NCBI GenBank assembly: GCA_964514285.1
Contig: CAZEQC010000001.1
Coordinates: forward strand, 1-64,000
DNA: 64,000 bases
Direction: 5' to 3'
Source of the DNA: SKLM01 sp964514285
GTDB lineage: Bacteria; Chloroflexota; Anaerolineae; B4-G1
The stretch's first letter is position 1. Every line of letters starts with the position of its first letter. The position numbers and the translations under genes are program-made. The notes under the pieces were generated by a model. The model had not been told where the DNA came from. It was given only the letters and a program-made list of their open reading frames with translations, and ran no database searches. Of this stretch, positions 42,252 to 51,167 are shown one piece after another.

Positions 42252-45200
42252 TCAGTCTGGCAGCGCGCCCGGGGTGGCCGGGTAGCGGTCGTGGAAGTCA
42301 CGGCTGCAATCGTCGGTGTCCTCTCGGGGCGGACGGCGCTCGAGGGAGTGGCCCTGGTCGAGCCCGCCGGGATGGGACACGACGCCGGGGTAGGCGCCAT
42401 CCCCCCAGGTGACCACGTCGACCGGCGCCCCATCGGCGTCCAGGAGAAGCACCTCGTCACCCGCGTTGCCCAGCGCCAGGCCGAAGCCGTCCCATGCACC
42501 GGCGGGCTCCAGGTTGGGCACGGCCGGATCGTCACGATGGGGGTCGACCAAGACCTCGTAGTCCGGCGTGAAGGGCACGTCCGCGGCCTGATGGGCGACG
42601 AGGATCACGCCCTCGGCGACCAGGGTCGAGCCCGCCGGGAAGCGGTAGAGCCCGCTGCCGTACTCCCCTCCCGGCCCCACGTCGCCCACATACCAGCCCG
42701 ATAGGTCGACGTCGGCGGTGGTGGGATTGTAGAGCTCGACCCACTCCTTCCCGACATCCAAGCCCACGGGATTGACCAGCACCTCGCTGATGAGGACGTG
42801 CCTCTCAGGCGGTTGGTGGTGCCAGTCGTAGGCGAAGACGTCATAGAGATAGTCGAAGAGGGCGGTCGAGCGGACCTGGAGGGCCATCTCACGATTGACC
42901 TTGCTGGAGGTCTCGCTGCCGTTGATGCTGCCTATGTGGGCGATTTTGCCCTCGGCCCCCAGATCGACGAGGACCATCTTGTTGTGGATGCCGTAATGCG
43001 TGGGGTCGGCTAGGTGGGCACTGAGGTCGAGGTCCTCGAGCTGAGCGATCTCGTTGACGTACGCGGCGGTCTCGATATTGTCGGTGAGGGGGAGATAGTC
43101 GAGGTCGAAGGTGCCGCCGTTGAGCAGGATCTGGACCCGAGCCCCGCGCCGGGCGGCCTGGAGGTAGGCGTGGAGGCGGGGGTTGAGGGCGCCGGTCGGG
43201 TGTCCCCAGCTCACGTGCTCGTAGAGTTGCTCGACGTAGACGGCGTCCCCGGAACCAGCCCGCCCGACCAACCCCAGCAGAGCGTCGCTGACGCGCAGAG
43301 CGGCCTCGGGAGCGGTGACCAGCTCGAACTCGGTTCCAACAGCCGTGACTGTGTCGGAGAACTGGACTGTGTAGGTGAGCCAGTCAGGCGGGGGATCGGG
43401 GGTGAAGCCGGGTGGAGGCGGGCCACATCCCAGGCTCTCGTCGGGCCACAGGGTGACGTCGACGTGGTGGGCTGGATCACAGTCAGCCTCGAAGATCTCC
43501 CGGGCCCGGGCCACCATCTCCGGGGCGTCGGTGAGGATCACGACGCCCCGTGACCCGCCGGTGCCGTTAGTCTTGTCGTCGCCGGGAAGACTACTGAAGC
43601 TGAGGTTCTGGGAGCCCAACAAGAGCCGTCGACGGTCCACGATCATGACCTTGGCGTGGAGGTAGGTGTAGCGGTCGTGGATGTGACGCTGATCGTCGTT
43701 GACCATGAAGACGCAGGCGCCGAAGCCGGTGGCATGGAGTTGCTGGCAGGCCCAGCGCTCCCGGTCCTGGAGGCCGCCGACGGGCGCGCCCTCGAGAAGG
43801 ACAGTGACGCTGATGCCCTGGCGTGCTCGCTGGGTAAGCTCGTTCACGAGGCCGGCGTGCTCCAGGGTGTAGGCCTCCAGCTCGATGATCTCCCGGGCGG
43901 AGCGAATGGTGCTGACCACCAGATCGTAGGCGTTGTCCGGCGCGATGGCGGCGGTGACGGTGCCGCTCGCGCCGATGGCCGGGTGGAAAAACTGCTCCAG
44001 GTCCCACCCCGGGTAGCGGACGCGCCGGCCCTGCCAGGCATCTTCCCCGGCGTGCTGGGCCCAGTCGACGGCGGCGTCGGTGTCTTGAGCGGGTCGGCCC
44101 GTCTCCTCGTCGAGACGGCGGTAGAGGATCTGTCCCTCTTGGGCGAAGTTGGCACCAGCGTAAGGCTGCACCGCCGGCCCCTGCCAGCCAGCGAGATCAG
44201 TGAGACCGCTCCTATAGACGATCAGATCGCGTCGCAAGCCGTCAGCATCGCGGAGCGTTACCTCGTCGCCGCTGTTGACGAAGCGGGGCCAAGAGGAGAG
44301 CACGTGGTTCGGGGCGAAGCCGAAGGATCGATTGAAGTAGACCTCGCTGCGGGCCAGCCAGAGCCTGCGCCGAGGTCCGATCTCCACCGCTGGCAGGTCG
44401 GCACAGATCCAGTCCTGAGCACCGTACTTGCAAAGCTGCCAGCCTGTCAGATCTACCGCGTGGTGCCCACCGTTGATTAGGAGCACCGCCTCATCGTAGT
44501 CGTTGTCCTGAAGGCCATCGTAGATAAGGGCCTCGATGATGAGCCCGTAGCGCGGTGGCGTGTAGTTCTGCATGAGGGCGGGCAGGAGGACCAAGTGACC
44601 GGTCCTCAGGGTCGCGGTGGAGAAAGCTGAGTTATTGAAGACGGCCGTCTCGCTGGCGGAGGTGGTGGCCGTGACGCGGTTGGTGAGGGTCCCAGAGGCG
44701 GCGTCGCTGACCCGAGCGGTGGTCGTGATGAGGTAGGTGGTGCCGGTGGGCACGTCGCCAAGCTGCCAGATCAGATGGTGACCAGCCTTCGAGAAGGCAA
44801 ACTCGCTGATCTGGGTGAGGAACGTCACAGCGGTTGGGAGGGTGTCGGTGAGGACGGTGCGGGGGGCCGCAGTGGTGCCGGTGTTGCTAAGGACGATACA
44901 GTAGGTGATGACATCGCCGGGGCGTACGGAGTGTGGGCCGCGTTTGCCGACGCTCAGATCCGCGGTGTGGACGACGTTCGGCTGGTAGGAGGCGTTGAGG
45001 GCCTTGGGGGTGCCGCTGATGGGGTGCCCGCCGGCGTCGTACCCAGAGCGGCCGACGGCGGGGTCGTTGGTGGCCCAGTTGTCCCACTCCGTTCCCGGGG
45101 TGGCCGGATGTCTGCGCTCCATAGTCCGTTTCTCGGCGTTGTCGCCAGCGAACCAGCCGCCTGTTGCTTGATTAACTACGTCGACGGCTTTCCCGGTGCA

Positions 45201-45659
45201 GTCGGGCGCGTCGTAGAGAGTGAGCTGTCCGGGAGAGTTATTGTCGAGCTCGATGCTCTTATCCCAGATATCAACCAAGCTGACCCCTTGACTGTCCTGG
45301 AGATCATCTTGATGGTTGGCGTAGATCAAGTAGCCGTGAGCGGGGATCGTGGTGGTGACGAAACCGTCGGCGTCGGAGAGGTTGAGACAGTTGCCGGTGT
45401 CGGCGCCGTAGATCGACCAGTCCCAGGTGTCGATTGACGACGCGGTGCCATTATAGAGTTCAATCCATTCGTCACAATAACGGGCCTGGGTGCCCATCCA
45501 GGCCACCTCGTTGATGACGACTCCGGAGGAAGGACCCGGAGGCACGTCGGGGAGGCTCAAGGGAGGTAATGGGGCGTGCACGTGCAGCCCGGCCACGACC
45601 AGGGCGGTCAGCCCGCTCCCGGTCAGGGAGACGACCAGCAGCCAAGTCCAGCGTCTCAT
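42252..45659 (-). CDS. Secreted lamin-tail / DUF11 / double phospholipase-D protein
   Basis: 1135 residues from ATG 45659, behind aaggag and overlapping the upstream stop as ATGA. A signal anchor (~5-25) leads to lamin-tail domain 1 (~44-225: GVVINEVAWMGTQ), a DUF11-type repeat (~228-350: DLSVGKRGPHSVRPGDVITY), lamin-tail domain 2 (~368-490), a phospholipase-D domain (~556-700, HAKVMIVD at ~666), a second (~763-940, HNKMVLVD at ~891), and lamin-tail domain 3 (~953-1130: VLISEVLVNPVG). Two HxKxxxxD motifs form one active site. It could be a cell-surface nuclease or phosphodiesterase. The lamin-tail domains probably bind ligand or surface. No family name fits the whole. Confidence 0.85.
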   Translation of the reverse strand: MRRWTWLLVVSLTGSGLTALVVAGLHVHAPLPPLSLPDVPPGPSSGVVINEVAWMGTQARYCDEWIELYNGTASSIDTWDWSIYGADTGNCLNLSDADGFVTTTIPAHGYLIYANHQDDLQDSQGVSLVDIWDKSIELDNNSPGQLTLYDAPDCTGKAVDVVNQATGGWFAGDNAEKRTMERRHPATPGTEWDNWATNDPAVGRSGYDAGGHPISGTPKALNASYQPNVVHTADLSVGKRGPHSVRPGDVITYCIVLSNTGTTAAPRTVLTDTLPTAVTFLTQISEFAFSKAGHHLIWQLGDVPTGTTYLITTTARVSDAASGTLTNRVTATTSASETAVFNNSAFSTATLRTGHLVLLPALMQNYTPPRYGLIIEALIYDGLQDNDYDEAVLLINGGHHAVDLTGWQLCKYGAQDWICADLPAVEIGPRRRLWLARSEVYFNRSFGFAPNHVLSSWPRFVNSGDEVTLRDADGLRRDLIVYRSGLTDLAGWQGPAVQPYAGANFAQEGQILYRRLDEETGRPAQDTDAAVDWAQHAGEDAWQGRRVRYPGWDLEQFFHPAIGASGTVTAAIAPDNAYDLVVSTIRSAREIIELEAYTLEHAGLVNELTQRARQGISVTVLLEGAPVGGLQDRERWACQQLHATGFGACVFMVNDDQRHIHDRYTYLHAKVMIVDRRRLLLGSQNLSFSSLPGDDKTNGTGGSRGVVILTDAPEMVARAREIFEADCDPAHHVDVTLWPDESLGCGPPPPGFTPDPPPDWLTYTVQFSDTVTAVGTEFELVTAPEAALRVSDALLGLVGRAGSGDAVYVEQLYEHVSWGHPTGALNPRLHAYLQAARRGARVQILLNGGTFDLDYLPLTDNIETAAYVNEIAQLEDLDLSAHLADPTHYGIHNKMVLVDLGAEGKIAHIGSINGSETSSKVNREMALQVRSTALFDYLYDVFAYDWHHQPPERHVLISEVLVNPVGLDVGKEWVELYNPTTADVDLSGWYVGDVGPGGEYGSGLYRFPAGSTLVAEGVILVAHQAADVPFTPDYEVLVDPHRDDPAVPNLEPAGAWDGFGLALGNAGDEVLLLDADGAPVDVVTWGDGAYPGVVSHPGGLDQGHSLERRPPREDTDDCSRDFHDRYPATPGALPD

Positions 45660-46714
45660 TGTCTGCTCCTTTGTTGGTTGGGATCCTGCGCCGACACAGC
45701 CTCCTCTTGTTTGAGCCATTCCTTGCCCCGCCGCTTCCCGCGCCACCGTCGCCGATAGATGCCGCCCAGTATCAACAGCGGCAGCATCACCGCCAGGCTC
45801 AGGAACCAAAGGGGACGGAACCGAGGTTGGGCAGAGAAGCGGTCCAGGTTGAAAAGAATGAGCATCACGGCGGTCCAGACGGTGAGGAAGTTGGGCACAG
45901 CGTCACCCGAGCGGACGAGCCCCAGCCCGGGTGTCCGCGTCCGAGTGAAGGGGAAGAAGAGGTTGCTCCCCATGAAGCCCAGCTGATCCTCTAGAACGTG
46001 GCCGGCGAGACCCATGGCCGTCACCAAGCCGATCCAGAGCGAGGTGCCTGTGGTGGTGCCGCGGGCCAGGGCCTCAGCCATCGCCGCGAGGCCGGCGGCA
46101 ACCAGGCCCAGAGCTACGGCGAGGGTCAGGCTATGGGACCAACGGCGGTGCCAGTCGAGGAAGTGGACGTGGAGGAGGTCGTCCTGTCGCTGGAAGGTGA
46201 AGGATGGCCCGCTGAAGATGTCGACGGCGATCTCCCGGTCGTAGGTGTGAACCATCGGCACACCGACGGGGACACGCGCTTCCCCCTCTCTACCTCCCCC
46301 GATAGGGGAGAGATCGTGGGGGAGCGGTGTCTGTCCGGTGTCCACGATCGGACCCATGCGGACGGCTACCTCACTCCGCTGGGGGTCGAAGCGGATGAGG
46401 TATTGCCGCCACTGGTCAGGGCCCAGGCGGATGGTGTGGAGCATCACGCGCTGAAGCTGATCCTCTGCGTAGGCGCGGCGCATGGCGTCGGCGACCTGTT
46501 GGGCGATGCGGTGGGCGTCGGGCTCCGGGCCGGGGTCGACCTCTAGATCATATGCCGCGAAGTAACGCACAAACTTGAAGTCCAGCGTATCCGGCAGGAT
46601 CCCGGCGACCCCGCCCAGCACAGGGAGGATGGAACCGTCCGCCGCCCTCTCTACCACCTCGGGGAAGAAGGTGGCGAGGGCGATACCGGTGACGAAATGA
46701 GCGATGGCCTTCAC
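45656..46714 (-). CDS. DUF457-type membrane-bound metal-dependent hydrolase-like protein
   Basis: 352 residues. AHFVTGIALATFFP, GGVAGILPDTLDFKF, DWHRRWSHSLTLAVALGLV and GLAGHVLEDQLGFMG give the His/Asp pattern of the YdjM/DUF457 inner-membrane family, with 4-5 helices. Residues ~95-185 form a soluble insertion between the first and second blocks, part of which (LPHDLSPIGGGREGEARVP) is encoded by a palindrome-like stretch near 46275-46320. Members are thought to bind metal, and their reaction is not known. The stop overlaps the start of the lamin-tail/PLD gene, so the pair is translationally coupled. Confidence 0.78.
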   Translation of the reverse strand: MKAIAHFVTGIALATFFPEVVERAADGSILPVLGGVAGILPDTLDFKFVRYFAAYDLEVDPGPEPDAHRIAQQVADAMRRAYAEDQLQRVMLHTIRLGPDQWRQYLIRFDPQRSEVAVRMGPIVDTGQTPLPHDLSPIGGGREGEARVPVGVPMVHTYDREIAVDIFSGPSFTFQRQDDLLHVHFLDWHRRWSHSLTLAVALGLVAAGLAAMAEALARGTTTGTSLWIGLVTAMGLAGHVLEDQLGFMGSNLFFPFTRTRTPGLGLVRSGDAVPNFLTVWTAVMLILFNLDRFSAQPRFRPLWFLSLAVMLPLLILGGIYRRRWRGKRRGKEWLKQEEAVSAQDPNQQRSRQ

Positions 46715-46943
46715 GGCGAACCCCCTCAGGATCTACAGAAATAGCCCTTGCAGATGACGTTCGAGCCAAACGCTGTGACTACTCACTTTCTGATGTCTCC
46801 ACGCTCCGGTGAGAGCTTTGATTTGGCGTATCGGCGCAAAAACCGCGGGTCACAGATCCGCTCAGAGTAGGAAGAGCACAGTCACCGACAGACTACGTGA
46901 GACGCCCCTCAGCTGCCTCTGCCAAACCGGATAGCGGACGGGC

Positions 46944-47954
46944 TCAGACGGGAGCCGCCCCTGTGGTGGAGCGTATCACGAGCCTGGTCGACAGCTGCGT
47001 ATGGAATTCGTCGCCGACCTCCTGCCCGTCAAGAGCGTTCAGCAGGAGGGAAGCGGCCTGGTCACCGTACTCAGCCACGGGTTGATGAATGGTGGTCAGG
47101 CCCACGTACCGCGAGACGTCGTGATCGTCAAAGCCTATCAAGGAGATGTCCTCGGGGACGCGGAGGCCGAGGTCGCGTATGGTCTTCATCGCGCCAATGG
47201 CCATCTCGTCGGAGAAGGCGAAGACGGCCGTCGGGGACTGACGCACCGACAACAACTGAGTCATAGCCTCAGCTCCTCCTTCATAGGAGAAGTTGCCGGA
47301 GACATCGAACTCCGGTCGAGGCTCAATGTCGTTCTCCTCAAGAACACGGAGATAACCCTTCTTGCGCTCTAGAGGAATGGGGAAGCGCATCGGGTCGTCG
47401 GAGAGGCCGGAGATGATGGCGATCCGGCGGTGGCCCAAATTGACCAGGTGCCGCGTGGCGGTCATGGCCGCGGCGACGTTGTCACACGCCACCGAGGGGA
47501 AGGATTGGGTGACGGTCTCGACGGTCACGACAGGAAGGCCGGCTTCGCCAAGCAGCTCCTCCTCATCGGCCTCGAGAGGCGCAGTGACGACGATCAGCCC
47601 GTCGACCCGTCTGCCGATGGCGATCTGTCTGACAAGCTGCGTGCGGCTCTCGGAACCCGTGATGCTGTACCGCAGCACGTCGTAACCGTGGGCATTCAGT
47701 ACGGTCTCGGCGACGATGGAGACCTTGCTGTAGAACCACTGATCGACGAGGGGAATGACGATGCCAACGGTCATGGTCCGGCCCGTGGCAAGACGAGAGG
47801 CGTAGGGATCGATGGAGTAATGCAACTCCTCAGCCGCCTTCAAGACGCGTTCACGCGTCGAGGGCGCGACGTTGGGCAATCCTCGCAGTGCCCGGCTCAC
47901 GGTAGCTGTGGAGAACCCAGAACGTTCCGCTACTTCTTCAATTGTCGGTGTCAT
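46944..47954 (-). CDS. LacI-family transcriptional regulator
   Basis: 336 residues from ATG 47954 (MTPTIEEVAERSGFSTATVS), with ggagtgaag upstream. The helix-turn-helix is residues ~4-24 and the hinge helix carries ASRLATGRT. The sugar-binding core runs VGIVIPLVDQWFYSKVS, VDGLIVVTAP, HRRIAIISGL, AVFAFSDEMAIGAMKTIRDLGLRVP and ISLIGFDDHDVSRYV. It is divergent from the alpha-glucoside operon, and a matching operator overlaps that operon's promoter. It is therefore most likely a repressor released by an alpha-glucoside such as maltose or trehalose. Confidence 0.92.
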   Translation of the reverse strand: MTPTIEEVAERSGFSTATVSRALRGLPNVAPSTRERVLKAAEELHYSIDPYASRLATGRTMTVGIVIPLVDQWFYSKVSIVAETVLNAHGYDVLRYSITGSESRTQLVRQIAIGRRVDGLIVVTAPLEADEEELLGEAGLPVVTVETVTQSFPSVACDNVAAAMTATRHLVNLGHRRIAIISGLSDDPMRFPIPLERKKGYLRVLEENDIEPRPEFDVSGNFSYEGGAEAMTQLLSVRQSPTAVFAFSDEMAIGAMKTIRDLGLRVPEDISLIGFDDHDVSRYVGLTTIHQPVAEYGDQAASLLLNALDGQEVGDEFHTQLSTRLVIRSTTGAAPV

Positions 47955-47988
47955 CTTCACTCCGGGGAGGACAACGGTCTCCAAGAAA

Positions 47989-48018
47989 AGGGTATCGTCA
48001 TCGCGAGATCGAAGTCAA
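47989..48018 (-). promoter_or_regulatory. Candidate promoter of the LacI-family gene
   Basis: Minus strand: TTGACT (48018-48013), 18-base spacer, TACCCT (47994-47989). Good -35, weak -10. The 10-bp perfect palindrome tctgcgcaga (48034-48043) lies just upstream and may be a separate operator. Confidence 0.45.
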
Positions 48019-48217
48019 GGAATAGGGACCTCATCTGCGCAGACCTGCACGGGTCCAGGCAGATCTGCGAAGGTCGTCAACGTCACGCGGGACTTGGCAT
48101 CGCGCTGCCACTACAACCGTTGAAAGACCTTACATCGCAACCCGCACTTGATGCCTAATTGTACACCAAAGAACTCACAAACGCAAGGGCTATCCCCACT
48201 TCCGGCGCAAGAACCCC

Positions 48218-48246
48218 TTGACACGGGGATACCTATGGTGTATAAT
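48218..48246 (+). promoter_or_regulatory. Consensus sigma70 promoter of the alpha-glucoside operon
   Basis: TTGACA (48218-48223), 17-base spacer, TATAAT (48241-48246): a perfect consensus at both boxes. Such a strong promoter makes sense only if repressed, and the LacI-type operator overlaps its end. Confidence 0.9.
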
Positions 48247-48259
48247 GTAAGCGTTTGCA
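48246..48259 (+). promoter_or_regulatory. LacI-family operator overlapping the -10 box and start site
   Basis: TGTAAGCGTTTGCA is near-palindromic about a central CG, the normal LacI-family operator form. It starts at the last base of the -10 box, so a bound repressor would block polymerase. It is also close to catabolite-responsive elements. Confidence 0.8.
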
Positions 48260-48315
48260 ACAAAAGTGATCTATCTTCCGCCAGAGCAGCTTTTGAATGT
48301 AAGGAATTACACTTA

Positions 48316-48329
48316 GCAAAACGCTTCCA
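48316..48329 (+). promoter_or_regulatory. Possible second LacI-type operator
   Basis: GCAAAACGCTTCCA matches the reverse complement of the first operator at 10 of 14 positions. The central CG steps are 70 bp apart, a spacing compatible with looping or cooperative binding. Confidence 0.4.
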
Positions 48330-48671
48330 CCCAGACCGCAAAGGATCATTCGATCAGGTTTTGTAGCGTCCAAAGCTCAGACCAGACTCTGATCCTCCAT
48401 CTCCATGAAAGGCAAACTAACAAACGAGGGAAGCAGATTGATTGTCGCTCCCTCCCCGACTAAGCCCTGAGAAGAAGCGACGTAACCTCTTGAATGACGA
48501 AGAGCATTCTATACGAGGAGGTGATGACCAAAACCGATCCCCATCCGGTCGTCGATACGCAAGATGGATAAACCGAATCAAACAGGTGACCATTCGCCGG
48601 CTAGGCTGTAGGAGCCACAGGGTGAATGGTGAGCCAAAGAGATCTAAGAACCTTAAGGAGGAAGCAGAGAT
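48330..48671 (+). other. Long untranslated leader of the alpha-glucoside operon
   Basis: About 420 bases separate the expected transcription start (~48253) from ATG 48672. The stretch has no credible long gene. It includes a perfect anti-Shine-Dalgarno match ggaggtgat (48517-48525) that is not followed by a normal start, with a 15-codon frame (48524-48571) set too close behind it. The true ribosome site of the next gene, taaggagga, is separate. Confidence 0.5.
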
Positions 48672-50030
48672 ATGTTGGCCCACAAGAAGCTTTGGAGCAT
48701 TCTGAGCCTGATGATCATCCTGTCACTGGCGCTGGTGGCTTGCGGCGGACCAGCGACCCCGACGGCCGAGGAACCGGCCGCGGGCGAGGAGACCGGCGGC
48801 GAAGAGCCAGCAGGAGAGGAAGATCAGGTCGTCATCACGGTAGCGGCCGGCGCGGTCGGAAAGGAGCTTGAGATCGCGAAGGCGGAGGCCGAACGCTACA
48901 TGGAGGAGCATCCCAACGTCAAGGTGGAGCTCCTGGAGACACCCGACTACGTGCAGGATCGACTAGGCGTCCTCCTGCAGTACTTCGAGGCTGAGTCCCC
49001 AGATCTGGACGTGGCCCAGGTTGACGTCATCTGGCCCGGCGATCTAGCTCAGCACTTGGTCGATCTCAACGAGTACGGAGCGGAGGAATACACCGATAAG
49101 CACTTCGAGGCCATCGTCGAGAACAACACGGTGGACGGACGGCTTGTCGCCATGCCCTGGTTCATTGACGCGGGCATGCTCTACTATCGGACCGACCTGC
49201 TGGAGAAGTACGGCTACTCGGGTCCCCCCAGGACGTGGGAGGAGCTGACCGAGATGGCGGAGACGATCCAGGCCGGCGAGCGCGAAGAGGGCAACCAGGA
49301 CTTCTGGGGCTTCGTCTGGCAAGGCGATGAGTATGAGGGACTGACCTGCGACGCGCTGGAGTGGCAGTTCTCCAACAGCGGGCACAACTTCGTCAGCATG
49401 GACCGGGAGGTCATGGTGACCGACCCCGACACGATAGAGATCTTCGAGCTGGCAGCCGGCTGGGTCGGTTCGATCTCGCCGCCCGGGGTTACCGGGATGG
49501 GCGAGGAGGGCGCGCGCGAGGTCTGGCAGGCGGGCAACGCCGCTTTCCATCGCAACTGGCCCTATGTCTACTCTCTGAGCCAGGGCGAGGACAGCGAGGT
49601 GGCCGGGAAGTTCGACGTCAGCCCCCTGCCCGCGGGCAGGAACGGTCGTAGCGCAGCGACGCTGGGTGGCTGGCAGCTGGCCGTCTCGAAGTACAGCGAC
49701 AACCCCGAGATAGCAGCCGACGTGGCCTTCTTCCTGACTGGCGAGGAAGAGCAGAAGATCCGCGCCATTGAGATGGGCAACAACCCCACCATCAAGAGCC
49801 TGTACGAGGATGAAGAAGTGCTCGAGGCCAGCCCCTTTATGGGCAAGCTATACGACGTCTTCGTCAACGCCGTGCCTCGTCCGTCGACGCAGACGGCACC
49901 GAAGTACAATGAGGTCTCAACAGCCTACTTCACGGCCATCCACTCCATCCTGACCGGGGAGAAGGACGCCCTGACAGCGATGGAAGAGTGCGAGGTCGAG
50001 ATGGAGAACATCATCTCCACGCTAGAGTGA
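48672..50030 (+). CDS. ABC sugar-transporter substrate-binding lipoprotein
   Basis: 452 residues. Lipobox LVAC puts the lipidated Cys at 24, followed by a Glu/Gly-rich spacer (~27-50). The rest is a family-1 extracellular solute-binding protein: NVKVELLETPDYVQDRL, DVAQVDVIWPGDLAQHLVDLN, AMPWFIDAGMLYYRTDLL and WQAGNAAFHRNWPYVYSL. It is closest in appearance to the trehalose/maltose-binding ThuE-like proteins. It captures the sugar for the two permeases downstream. A hairpin after its stop would keep its level above theirs. Strong ribosome site taaggagga. Confidence 0.92.
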   Translation: MLAHKKLWSILSLMIILSLALVACGGPATPTAEEPAAGEETGGEEPAGEEDQVVITVAAGAVGKELEIAKAEAERYMEEHPNVKVELLETPDYVQDRLGVLLQYFEAESPDLDVAQVDVIWPGDLAQHLVDLNEYGAEEYTDKHFEAIVENNTVDGRLVAMPWFIDAGMLYYRTDLLEKYGYSGPPRTWEELTEMAETIQAGEREEGNQDFWGFVWQGDEYEGLTCDALEWQFSNSGHNFVSMDREVMVTDPDTIEIFELAAGWVGSISPPGVTGMGEEGAREVWQAGNAAFHRNWPYVYSLSQGEDSEVAGKFDVSPLPAGRNGRSAATLGGWQLAVSKYSDNPEIAADVAFFLTGEEEQKIRAIEMGNNPTIKSLYEDEEVLEASPFMGKLYDVFVNAVPRPSTQTAPKYNEVSTAYFTAIHSILTGEKDALTAMEECEVEMENIISTLE

Positions 50031-50050
50031 GCCGGGCTTAGGACTTGAGG

Positions 50051-50075
50051 CATCGGGAGGTTCACCCTCCCGATG
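50051..50075 (+). terminator. Hairpin between binding-protein and permease genes
   Basis: catcgggagg (50051-50060) pairs with cctcccgatg (50066-50075), 5-base loop, followed by tcttg. Such intergenic hairpins commonly reduce read-through so that binding protein exceeds permease. Confidence 0.65.
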
Positions 50076-50114
50076 TCTTGAGCTCGCAGGCATGAGAAAC
50101 CTGAGGAGGTCACT

Positions 50115-51167
50115 ATGTCAAACAACGGCGGAGGACCCTCGGAACTGGCGAAGCAAGAAGCTCGCCTAGCCAGGTTACTGCTGTTGCCGTCTATCATCAT
50201 CCTACTGGTGGTCGCCGTCTACCCGCTAGGGGACACCTTCTTCGCCAGCTTCACCAACCGGCAATTCGCCGGTGGGGAGACAACAGACCAGACGTTTGTC
50301 GGCCTGAGCAATTATCGGCAGCTGCTAGGTATGACCATTAAGGAACTGAAGCCGGTTAGGGTTACACTGGAAAACGAGATTGTTTACGAGCGGGCCATTG
50401 ACGTTCTCCCCAGAGAGCCACACCTGTATCGACAGGTGACACAGTTCACCCTGTTTGGCAGACGCTTCGTCCTGGGTGCCCGGGAACCGGACTTCATCCT
50501 GGCGGTGAAGGACACGATGATCTACACCGTGGCGTCGGTGATCCTAGAGACGATCCTGGGTCTGGGCATCGCGATGGTCGTCAACAGCAAGTTCCGCGGA
50601 CGCGGCCTCATGCGCGCGGCCATGTTGGTTCCGTGGGCCATCCCGACGGTGGTCTCGGCTCGACTGTGGGGGTGGATGCTCAGGCCCACTCGGGTTGGCT
50701 TGTTCAACACCCTATTTTCCGCGATCGGCATCGGCGAGGGGAACATCTCGTTCCTGACCAACAAATCGCTTCAGCTGCCGGTCCTTATCGCCGTGGACGT
50801 CTGGAAGACGACCCCTTTCATGGCACTCATGCTCCTGGCCGGACTCCAGATGATCTCGCAAGACCTGTACGAGGCGGCTGACGTCGACGGCGCAGGCAAG
50901 GTGCGTCAGTTCCTCTCGATTACGTTACCGTTGCTGCGCCCATCGCTGGCGGTGGCGCTGGTCTTCCGCACCCTGGACGCCTTGCGGGCTTTCGACGTGT
51001 TCAACGTGCTCCTCTCGCGCCAGCGTCTGTCCATGGCCAGCTTCACGTACGAACAGCTGATTCAGTTTCAGACCGCTGGTCTGTCCTCAGCCAGCGGTGT
51101 GTTGATCTTCCTGTTGATCTTTGCCTTTGCCGTGTTGTACGTCCAGCTACTGGGGGTGGAGACATGA
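50115..51167 (+). CDS. ABC sugar-transporter permease, MalF type
   Basis: 350 residues, six membrane helices, with an unusually long loop (~residues 75-130) between the first and second helix. The cytoplasmic EAA loop is YEAADVDGAGKVRQFLSITL, which docks the ATPase. It forms the pore with the gene product at 51164. No ATP-binding subunit is encoded in the operon, so a shared MsmX-like ATPase must be encoded elsewhere. ATG 50115 follows gaggag with good spacing. Confidence 0.9.
   Translation: MSNNGGGPSELAKQEARLARLLLLPSIIILLVVAVYPLGDTFFASFTNRQFAGGETTDQTFVGLSNYRQLLGMTIKELKPVRVTLENEIVYERAIDVLPREPHLYRQVTQFTLFGRRFVLGAREPDFILAVKDTMIYTVASVILETILGLGIAMVVNSKFRGRGLMRAAMLVPWAIPTVVSARLWGWMLRPTRVGLFNTLFSAIGIGEGNISFLTNKSLQLPVLIAVDVWKTTPFMALMLLAGLQMISQDLYEAADVDGAGKVRQFLSITLPLLRPSLAVALVFRTLDALRAFDVFNVLLSRQRLSMASFTYEQLIQFQTAGLSSASGVLIFLLIFAFAVLYVQLLGVET

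Noticed and set aside
32438..46714. Prophage, integron or defence island
   Set aside because: No integrase, capsid, recombination or known defence genes; the PLD protein is exported and not of the defence-nuclease form.
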